In this document: one piece after another, positions 57,757-64,000 of the stretch | Layout: the number at the start of each line of letters is the position of its first letter | Position numbering within the stretch: the stretch's first letter is position 1 | NCBI RefSeq assembly: GCF_004761975.1 | Contig: NZ_RQII01000040.1 | Span: forward strand, 19,433 to 83,432 | DNA from: Planococcus koreensis | GTDB taxonomy: Bacteria > Bacillota > Bacilli > Bacillales_A > Planococcaceae | Direction: 5' to 3' | Length of the DNA: 64,000 bases | The notes under the pieces: generated by a model | The model's database searches: none | What the model was told of the DNA's origin: nothing | Seen by the model: the letters and a program-made list of their open reading frames with translations, nothing else | Translations under genes and position numbers: made by a program

Positions 57757-58260
57757 TTAATCACTATGTCCCATGCCTTTCATCTTCATGCCTTGGCCTT
57801 TGGTTTTGCAGCGGGAACCCATGCGCATACGGCCTCTTTTTTTGTGTTCCATACGGCCCGGCTTGTCCTGGCTTGCGGCCATCAAAAATGCAAGGCCGGT
57901 CATCATAAGCGGCAGAAGGATAATGAGTTCTACCGGGACAATCGGCCGGTAGATGCTTTTCTCGGCCGTCACATCATAAATACCCACCGGCTTTACTTGG
58001 AAAGAGCCGCCAGCCCCTTCACCTTGTCCGCCTTCAACTTCGCCAAAATCGGAAGAATCGGGATCTGCGCCTTCGCGTTCATAGCCGCTGCCGGCACCTG
58101 CGCCAACACTATATTTCACTTTGGCTACAGGAATAATGGTCCTGCCATGCATCTCGATCGGATCGCCATAGACGAGCGATACATCGCGGGCTGTTGAAAA
58201 CTTTTCGAAAATCGGAAGCACTGGAGACGATTTGAACGGTGTGAAATCTTTTTCATCCAT
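57757..58260 (-). CDS. GerW/YtfJ family protein with C-terminal membrane helix
   Basis: A 167-residue protein. About 20-115 matches the GerW/YtfJ sporulation protein family: TARDVSLVYGDPIEMHGRTI, IPVAKVKYSVGAGAG and GGSFQVKPVGIYDV. After this comes a hydrophobic helix (about 115-136, VPVELIILLPLMMTGLAFLM) and a Lys/Arg/Met-rich tail ending KMKGMGHSD. Such a tail is unusual for the family. The ATG at 58260 follows AAAAGGAGTG. Related proteins are also found in non-sporulating Firmicutes, so a spore role cannot be assumed. Confidence 0.82.
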   Translation of the reverse strand: MDEKDFTPFKSSPVLPIFEKFSTARDVSLVYGDPIEMHGRTIIPVAKVKYSVGAGAGSGYEREGADPDSSDFGEVEGGQGEGAGGSFQVKPVGIYDVTAEKSIYRPIVPVELIILLPLMMTGLAFLMAASQDKPGRMEHKKRGRMRMGSRCKTKGQGMKMKGMGHSD

Positions 58261-58486
58261 GTTCTTCACTCCTTTTAAATAGTTGGATATGGATATTGTG
58301 CAGGTTTGTCTGCCATGGCCAGAGCAATCGAAGCAGCAAGCGAGAACAGTTCCATCACCCGCCAAACTGTTAGTATATAAATTCGCTTTATCCGGAGCTA
58401 TCCCTCTATTTAATTTAAGGTATTGTTGAATCCAGGGTTCAAGCGCATACTGAAATAAAACAGGGATTTAGAAAGAAGGAAGCTTT

Positions 58487-59809
58487 ATGGCACAGAAAAA
58501 TAAGAACCTCGATTCGGGTCAGGGGAAGTCCGCGTTGATGAGGCAATACGCTGAATCACCGGAAATGCTGCAGCAGCTGTACCGGAAAACACTGTGGATT
58601 GTGGTTTTTTCGCAGATTTTAGGCGGCGCCGGACTTGCTGCGGGTGTTACGGTCGGTGCATTGCTGGCGCAAGATATGTTCGGGGACGAGAGTTTTGCAG
58701 GCATCCCGACCGCGCTATTCACTTTAGGCTCAGCGGGCGGAGCGTACCTTGTCGGAAAACTGTCGCAGAAATATGGGCGGCGTCCAGGGCTGTCTACAGG
58801 ATTTATCGTCGGAGGAATCGGGGCAATCGGCGTTATACTGTCTGCTGTTGCAGACAATATAACGATGCTGCTCATTTCGCTATTGGTTTATGGAGTAGGG
58901 ACGGCAACTAATTTGCTTGCCCGCTATGCCGGGACGGATCTCGCAAGCTCGGAACAGCGCGGAAAGGCAATCAGCATCGTCATGGTATCAACGACATTCG
59001 GTGCGTTTGCAGGGCCGAACCTTGTCGGCGTCATGGGCCGATTCGCCGAGTCCATTAGCATTCCGGCGCTTGCTGGTCCTTTCATCTTATCGGCGTCTGT
59101 CTATTTTACAGCGGCCATTGTGCTGTTCCTCTTCCTTCGTCCGGATCCTTTGCTTGTGGCACAGGCAGTTGCGGAGAAAAAAGTGCAGGACGACAAAGCG
59201 ATGAATAAAACCGCTGATGACACGCCGGCAATCCACAGCCGCGGTGTGTTCCTTGGAGCTTCAGTGATGGTTGTTACGATGATTGTCATGGTGGCGATTA
59301 TGACGATGACACCTGTCCACATGGGCCATTACGGGCATGACCTCAGCGCAGTGGGCATGGTCATCAGCATCCATATCACTGCAATGTACCTGCCTTCATT
59401 GTTGACGGGGGTATTGGTAGATAAAGTTGGAAGGACGGCAATGGTCATCGCAGCGGGCGTTACGCTGCTTTCTGCTGGAATTGTGGCGGCAATTGCACCA
59501 GGCGGTTCGCTTCCAATGTTGATTCTAGCGCTTGCTTTGCTTGGTCTTGGCTGGAATTTTGGATTGATCAGCGGAACGGCGCTTATCGTCGATTCGACGC
59601 TGCCGGAAGCGAGGGCCAAAACCCAAGGGACGATTGATGTGCTCGTCGCGCTCTCTGGCGCGGCGGGCGGCATGTTGTCAGGAATGGTGGTGGCGGGTTA
59701 CAGCTACGCGGTGCTGTCGCTCGGTGGAGGATTCCTCGCATTGCTGCTCATACCAATTGTCGTCTGGTCGCTTGGCAATAATAACAACAAGGCCATAGGG
59801 TCGAACTGA
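58487..59809 (+). CDS. MFS transporter
   Basis: A 440-residue major facilitator protein with about 12 transmembrane helices after a 35-residue cytoplasmic N-terminus. GKLSQKYGRRPGLSTGFIVG is the motif-A loop between helices 2 and 3, and TGVLVDKVGRTAMVIAAGV the matching loop in the second half. PVHMGHYGHD lies in an outer loop. The drug or metabolite carried is unknown. AGAAGGAAG precedes the ATG. It is convergent with a TetR gene, which might also regulate it. Confidence 0.92.
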   Translation: MAQKNKNLDSGQGKSALMRQYAESPEMLQQLYRKTLWIVVFSQILGGAGLAAGVTVGALLAQDMFGDESFAGIPTALFTLGSAGGAYLVGKLSQKYGRRPGLSTGFIVGGIGAIGVILSAVADNITMLLISLLVYGVGTATNLLARYAGTDLASSEQRGKAISIVMVSTTFGAFAGPNLVGVMGRFAESISIPALAGPFILSASVYFTAAIVLFLFLRPDPLLVAQAVAEKKVQDDKAMNKTADDTPAIHSRGVFLGASVMVVTMIVMVAIMTMTPVHMGHYGHDLSAVGMVISIHITAMYLPSLLTGVLVDKVGRTAMVIAAGVTLLSAGIVAAIAPGGSLPMLILALALLGLGWNFGLISGTALIVDSTLPEARAKTQGTIDVLVALSGAAGGMLSGMVVAGYSYAVLSLGGGFLALLLIPIVVWSLGNNNNKAIGSN

Positions 59810-59817
59810 GATTTGGA

Positions 59818-59847
59818 AACCATCTTCTTTGAAAGGTGGTTTTTTTA
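59818..59847 (+). terminator. Intrinsic terminator of the MFS gene
   Basis: AACC and GGTT arms with imperfect middle pairing, followed by TTTTT. Confidence 0.6.
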
Positions 59848-60432
59848 CGCTTTAATCCCATCCAATAAGATGTTCATGAGCTGTTTCAGTTCTTCTTCGA
59901 TATCAAAGTTGTCATGGGCGCACCAATCATAGACATTGCCGCGAATCGCTTTTGCCCATTGGGAAGAAAGCGATTCAACAGGCAGATCTATGCGGAATGT
60001 GCCGGCTTGCTGGCCTTTTTCAATCTGTCTTTTGACGATTTGGAAATAGGGGCGGTTTGGATCCGATACGAAATTCTTTTCGCTGGGCCGCAGCAAGTTC
60101 ATATAAATGGTGCGGACTGTGTCTTTTCCGAGTTCATCGCGCAAATAGCGCGCTTGGGCAAGATGCAGCCTTTCCAGGAAAAGGGCGGGGCTGTCGAGTG
60201 CAGCGTGCTCTTTTTCGAAAGCCAGGTAAAAGTCATCGATTTCCTTGAATTTCTCCAGGAAAATCTCGTATTTGGAATTGAAATGAGTGTAGAATGCGCC
60301 TTTGGAAGTTTTGGACTTGTCAGTGATGTCGCTGACGCGCACATCATCAAAGCCGTTCTCGTTGAAAAGTTCCAGGGCGGCATCGAGTATTTTTTTCCGT
60401 GTCAACTGCGCTTGCTGCTGCCGTGATGCCAA
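59845..60432 (-). CDS. TetR/AcrR family transcriptional regulator
   Basis: A 195-residue TetR-family repressor. The helix-turn-helix is ARVSDI-like: DDVRVSDITDKSKTSKGAFY at about 29-48. The C-terminal domain is of the long-chain-ligand type, compatible with an acyl-CoA inducer. The start is TTG after AAAGGAGGTCATCC. It is divergent from an SDR and an acyl-CoA synthetase gene, and two GACC-GGTC palindromes lie in the shared control region, the obvious operators. Confidence 0.9.
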   Translation of the reverse strand: MASRQQQAQLTRKKILDAALELFNENGFDDVRVSDITDKSKTSKGAFYTHFNSKYEIFLEKFKEIDDFYLAFEKEHAALDSPALFLERLHLAQARYLRDELGKDTVRTIYMNLLRPSEKNFVSDPNRPYFQIVKRQIEKGQQAGTFRIDLPVESLSSQWAKAIRGNVYDWCAHDNFDIEEELKQLMNILLDGIKA

Positions 60433-60495
60433 ATGGATGACCTCCTTTTTGTTTAGAATAGTTTGACAATTTAGAGTGAAGCCTTTATGATTTTT

Positions 60496-60511
60496 AAAGA
60501 CCAGGGTCTTT
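60496..60511. promoter_or_regulatory. Operator 1: AAAGACC-AG-GGTCTTT
   Basis: A perfect 16-bp palindrome with a 2-base centre, 64 bases 5' of the divergent tetR start. It matches the palindrome at 60578-60593. Confidence 0.75.
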
Positions 60512-60577
60512 CAAGTTGTTTTCATTTTACAGGAATTACCGCAGATTGCCAAAAGGCAATAATTTTTTTGGGCATTC

Positions 60578-60593
60578 AGAGACCAAGGTCTTT
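60578..60593. promoter_or_regulatory. Operator 2: AGAGACC-AA-GGTCTTT
   Basis: A 16-bp palindrome with one arm mismatch, 82 bases from operator 1 and ending 23 bases before the SDR start codon, so it lies over or just after its promoter. Confidence 0.75.
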
Positions 60594-60615
60594 GAAAACG
60601 AATGGAGGATCTTTC

Positions 60616-61352
60616 ATGGACTTAAAAGGCAAGATTGCATTTGTAACCGGTGGAGGCAGCGGCATTGGAGCTGCCATTTCCAAACAATTGGATCAGGCAG
60701 GCGCATCAGTAGTCGTGTTTGATTTGAATGAAGAAGCAAAAGAAATCACACGTTCATTCGAAAATGAAAGCCTTTTCACGAAAGGCAATGTCGCGAAAAG
60801 CGAAGATGTAAATCGTGCGTCGAAGAGGCAATGAATAAATTCGGCCGCATCGATATCCTGGTCAATAACGCGGGGATTTTCCGTGACAAGAAATTGGTGG
60901 ATATGTCGGAGGAAGAATGGAATGGCGTGCTGGACGTCAATTTGAAAGGCGCGTTTTTGATCATCAAAAAAATAGCGCCATTGATGAAGCAGAGCGGCTA
61001 TGGCAAAATCGTCAATATTTCTTCGGTATCGCATAAAGGGAATTTCGGGCAGGCCAATTATTCTGCTTCAAAAGCTGGTTTGGTATCGCTGACGAACACG
61101 GCAGCCTTAGAGCTTGCACCGGAGATCACGGTCAACAGCATTGCGCCGGGCTCGATCGATACCCCATTGTTCCGATCGATGGATGAAAAGGGGAAAGAGA
61201 AATTCCTCAAAAAAATTCCGATGAAACGCGTCGGGCAGCCGGAAGAAATCGCTCAGGCTGTGCTGTTTTTCTCATCCGATGCATCGAGCTACGTAACCGG
61301 CACTTTGCTTGAAGTGGACGGCGGGCTGACTACCGGATTGAATCTGAAATAA
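60616..61352 (+). pseudogene. FabG-like SDR with a single-base frameshift
   Basis: Two adjacent reading frames together make one 245-residue SDR. The first part (from ATG 60616, GGAGG seven bases upstream) has TGGGSGIG and ends NRASKRQ at 60834. The second frame resumes with [18 protein letters not shown], then catalytic YSASKAG and LLEVDGGLTTGLNLK. Adding one base at 60819/60820 restores NRA-VEEAMNKFGRID, so one base (probably G) is missing from GCG-GTCGAA. This is either a real inactivating mutation or a sequencing error; the rest of the gene looks intact. A fragment could start at ATG 60831, without its cofactor-binding end. Confidence 0.85.
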
Positions 61353-61369
61353 GCAGGGGGAACCACAAT

Positions 61370-62902
61370 ATGGAGATGAACATGGACTTCTTGAACGTTG
61401 GAATGATGCTGAAGCGCAATGCCCGCCATTATCCGGATAAATTAGCCATCATCCACGGAAGCGAACGGCTAACGTACAAAGAATTTAATCAGCGCGTCAA
61501 TCGCCTGTCGAATGCCTTGATCGGAAAAGGCATTGAAAAAGGCGATCGCGTGGCGATGTTATTGCCGAATTGCCTGGAGATGCTGGAGCTTTTCTGGGCG
61601 GCCGCCAAAATTGGCGCTGTCATTGTCCCGCTCAATCCGATGGTGCGCGGCACGGATAATATCTATCAATTGGAAGATTGCCAGCCGAAAATGGTGGTTT
61701 TCCATGCATCTTACGAGGAGGATATTGCCAGCATCAGAGGCCAGCTCGGTTTTATTCGGCATTTGGTGTCGGTCACTGAAGAACGTGGCGAATTCTTCCG
61801 CTACAGCGATTTGGTGGAGGGCCAGCCGTACCACGAACCGGATAGGTCCATTTCCGAAAACGATGAAGTGAACATCATGTATTCATCAGGCACCACAGGA
61901 CTGCCGAAAGGGATCATCCATACCCATAAAACCCGCATCATGTATGCGTTTCTGTGGGGTATGGAATACGGTGTGAATTTCAATAGCACCGTGCTGGCAA
62001 CCGGGAGCCTGGTGTTCAACGGTTCGGTGGCGTTCATGTACCCGGCGATCTGCGCGGGTGCGACCTACATCCTTGAAAGCAAATTCGATAAAGACGAAAT
62101 CATTGGTTTGATTGAAAGGGAAGGGGTGACGCATACCATGATGGTGCCGACGCAAGTCATCACAGTGCTCGACCATCCAGGCTATGACCCAGCCCGTCTG
62201 TCGTCGCTGCAAGTGCTGCTGGCGCTTGGGGCGCCGTTGCCGCAGAACCGGAAACAGCAGCTGGCTTCCGAATTGCCTGGCAGGCTATTTGAATTGTATG
62301 GGCTGACAGAAGGATTCCTGACGACGCTGCGCCCTGAGTATGTATTGGAGAAGCCGGGCTCTGTCGGGCCGCCGATGATCTTCAATGAATTCAAGATTGT
62401 CGACGACTCGTTGCAGGAAGTGCCGATCGGGGAAACAGGCGAGATTCTCGGCCGTGGCCCGACGATGATGACCGGCTATTTGAACAAGCCGGAACAGACC
62501 GAGGAAGCATTGGTGGATGGCAAGTGGATCAAAACAGGCGACATCGGTTTTACCGACACCGAAGGCTATATTTATCTGGTCGACCGGAAAAAAGACATGA
62601 TCATCTCTGGCGGCGTCAACGTGTTTCCAAAAGATATCGAAGAAGTGGTCAGTTCCCATCCGGCGGTCTCCCAAGTGGCCGTCGTTGGCATCCAGGATGA
62701 GAAATGGGGGGAGATCCCGGTTGCCCATGTCATCTTGAAGCCGGACCAAATTATAGAAAGCAAAGAGTTGATGGACTGGGCCAATACACGTGTAGCTGCG
62801 AAATACCAGCGCATCAAAGTGTTGTCCATCGTGGAAGACCTTCCAAAAAATGCGTCAGGCAAAATCCTGAAGCGCCAAATCCGGGAGCTGTATAAGAACT
62901 AG
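61370..62902 (+). CDS. Acyl-CoA synthetase (AMP-dependent ligase)
   Basis: A 510-residue adenylate-forming enzyme that activates a carboxylic acid to its CoA thioester. The P-loop is YSSGTTGLPKGIIHTH near residue 171, the A5-like block is LFELYGLTEGF, WIKTGDIGFTDTEGYIYLVDRKKD is the A7-A8 hinge and LPKNASGKILKRQIREL contains the catalytic lysine. The chain-length preference is unknown. It follows the SDR by 17 bases and is likely under the same TetR/palindrome control, pointing to fatty-acid or related acid metabolism. Confidence 0.93.
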   Translation: MEMNMDFLNVGMMLKRNARHYPDKLAIIHGSERLTYKEFNQRVNRLSNALIGKGIEKGDRVAMLLPNCLEMLELFWAAAKIGAVIVPLNPMVRGTDNIYQLEDCQPKMVVFHASYEEDIASIRGQLGFIRHLVSVTEERGEFFRYSDLVEGQPYHEPDRSISENDEVNIMYSSGTTGLPKGIIHTHKTRIMYAFLWGMEYGVNFNSTVLATGSLVFNGSVAFMYPAICAGATYILESKFDKDEIIGLIEREGVTHTMMVPTQVITVLDHPGYDPARLSSLQVLLALGAPLPQNRKQQLASELPGRLFELYGLTEGFLTTLRPEYVLEKPGSVGPPMIFNEFKIVDDSLQEVPIGETGEILGRGPTMMTGYLNKPEQTEEALVDGKWIKTGDIGFTDTEGYIYLVDRKKDMIISGGVNVFPKDIEEVVSSHPAVSQVAVVGIQDEKWGEIPVAHVILKPDQIIESKELMDWANTRVAAKYQRIKVLSIVEDLPKNASGKILKRQIRELYKN

Positions 62903-62906
62903 CGGG

Positions 62907-62934
62907 AGAGGTGATGGCAATCACCTCTTTTTTG
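62907..62934 (+). terminator. Intrinsic terminator
   Basis: AGAGGTGAT-GGCA-ATCACCTCT followed by TTTTT, five bases after the stop of the acyl-CoA synthetase gene. Confidence 0.9.
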
Positions 62935-63013
62935 TTTGTAAATTTGCAAAAACTGCAGCAGTAGCGGAAGCTGAAAGGTAAGATAGAAGAAAACCAATTG
63001 CTGGAGGGATTCG

Positions 63014-63958
63014 ATGAATATCGTATTGTTGCTGAAGGAAGCTTTTTACGAAGCTGATAAAAACCTGATACCCGAACTTGAAACGATCGGGGAAGTGAAG
63101 GTGCTCCATACAGATAACGGCATCGGCAAGGAACAATTGAAAGCAGAAGTGAAAGATGCGGACATCATTTTGGTGAACATCGTCAAACTCGATAAAGAAG
63201 TGCTCGATGCTGCGCCGAATTTAAAATGCATCATCAAGTACGGAGCGGGAATCGACAATATTGACGTGGATTACGCGAAGCAAAAAGGCATCCGCGTCAC
63301 AAGCGCACCGGGAGTGAATGCGCCGGCAGTGGCGGACCATGCGTTCGGCCTAATGCTGTCAGCGGCACGGAAGATTCCGAAAAAAGACAGTGAAGTGAAA
63401 AGCGGGGTCTGGCAAACGGAGATGGGCTTTGAAGTATCCGGTAAAACTTTGGGCATCATCGGATTCGGCGCAATCGGCAAAGAACTCGCAAAGCGCGCGA
63501 CAGGGTTCAGCATGAAGACGCTTGTCTACGGCAACCACAAGGATTATGTGCTGGCCGAGCAATTGAATGCACATTTTGTCGACAAGGACGTTTTGTTCAG
63601 CGAAGCGGATTTCATCGTAGTGGCAACTTCACTCACGGCGAAGAACAGGCACCTGGTTAATGCAGAGACGCTCAGCCAAATGAAGCCGACGGCGTTTTTA
63701 GTCAATATCTCACGTGGCCAGTTGGTGGACGAGAAAGCCCTGGCCGAGTCGCTCCAAAAAGGAGAGATTGCCGGCGCAGCTTTGGATGTCTTCGAACAGG
63801 AGCCGCCGGTTAGTGGCTTGCCAAAACTTGAAAACGTCGTTGCAACTCCCCATATTGGCGGAGCGACGTACGAGGCTGTTGCCAGAATCAGCAAGCTATC
63901 GGTGTCAAACATCCGCAAGCTGCAAAAAGGCGATGCGCTGGACTTTGAAATCAAATGA
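63014..63958 (+). CDS. D-2-hydroxyacid dehydrogenase (SerA/GyaR-like)
   Basis: A 314-residue NAD-dependent D-isomer-specific 2-hydroxyacid dehydrogenase. KYGAGIDNIDVDYAKQKGIR belongs to the catalytic domain; the Rossmann motif is LGIIGFGAIGKELAKRA near residue 145. NISRGQLVDEKAL supplies the catalytic Arg, DVFEQEPP the Glu and TPHIGGATYEA the His. The ACT domain of full-length SerA is absent, so the substrate may be glyoxylate, hydroxypyruvate or another 2-oxo acid. GGAGGG precedes the ATG. A terminator probably lies beyond the window. Confidence 0.92.
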   Translation: MNIVLLLKEAFYEADKNLIPELETIGEVKVLHTDNGIGKEQLKAEVKDADIILVNIVKLDKEVLDAAPNLKCIIKYGAGIDNIDVDYAKQKGIRVTSAPGVNAPAVADHAFGLMLSAARKIPKKDSEVKSGVWQTEMGFEVSGKTLGIIGFGAIGKELAKRATGFSMKTLVYGNHKDYVLAEQLNAHFVDKDVLFSEADFIVVATSLTAKNRHLVNAETLSQMKPTAFLVNISRGQLVDEKALAESLQKGEIAGAALDVFEQEPPVSGLPKLENVVATPHIGGATYEAVARISKLSVSNIRKLQKGDALDFEIK

Positions 63959-64000
63959 ACGATGGGCCGACTAATAAAAATACCCCTTGTTGCCGCGGCA

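Noticed and set aside
1..64000. tRNA, rRNA, CRISPR array, prophage or integrase
   Set aside because: I looked for cloverleaf genes, phage modules, recombinases and repeat-spacer arrays and saw none, within the limits of reading by eye.

Overview
The window looks like a chromosomal segment of a mid-GC Bacillales Firmicute. Nearly every gene has a strong AAGGAGG-type ribosome binding site, TTG and GTG starts are common, and convergent genes are separated by compact intrinsic terminators. The gene set (LtaS-type lipoteichoic acid synthase, YkuI-type EAL protein, GerW/YtfJ-like protein, class I fructose-bisphosphate aldolase, DUF4179 anti-sigma factor, small Bacillus-type orphan proteins) and the GC content fit the Planococcaceae (Planococcus/Planomicrobium) best. 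That placement is inference from style and gene content, not a search. I saw no rRNA, tRNA, CRISPR array, transposase or prophage block.

Layout. 0-9 kb: a lone HEPN-type Abi gene, a DUF1697 gene, a Mug-type DNA glycosylase, a divergent SDR/TetR pair with palindromic operators, an ECF sigma/DUF4179 anti-sigma operon with a 21-bp phased repeat array upstream, an aminotransferase and a YqcI/YcgG protein. 9-18.5 kb: a BsuPI-domain lipoprotein, aldolase, a tandem SDR duplication, and three secreted charged or His/Asp/Lys-rich proteins sharing an upstream dyad element. 18.6-30.7 kb: an extracytoplasmic methionine sulfoxide repair pair (TlpA-like thioredoxin plus MsrA-MsrB lipoprotein), DUF4097, two SRPBCC paralogues, LtaS, a YdcF-like protein, the first copy of a compound palindromic repeat (26537-27075), a VOC protein, an EamA transporter and a GNAT protein.

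30.7-43.5 kb: a 28-residue membrane peptide, a sigma region-2-only protein, DinB, a membrane protein of unknown function, a FAD oxidase/half-MFS/PAP2/Imm5-like series, YkuI-like EAL, DUF202, a hydrolase, a MEDS-domain protein, PPK2 and a FAD oxidoreductase. 43.7-47.7 kb: a 2-oxo acid dehydrogenase E1-alpha/E1-beta/E2 operon without E3 behind a good sigma-A promoter, followed by the second repeat copy (47187-47714). 47.7-64 kb: CapA-like lipoprotein, hydrolase, several SDRs, amidase, a membrane-anchored GltB-like FMN protein with a small NAD(P)-binding partner, a ZIP-like membrane protein, Hsp20 behind a near-consensus promoter with an unfamiliar inverted repeat, a GerW-like protein, an MFS transporter, and a TetR-controlled SDR (frameshifted)/acyl-CoA synthetase operon ending in a D-2-hydroxyacid dehydrogenase.

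The points most worth follow-up are the compound repeat family with its movable internal module, the 21-bp phased array, the shared dyad box of the secreted His/Asp-rich proteins, the RsoA-like region-2-only sigma protein, and the paired palindromes upstream of the frameshifted SDR.
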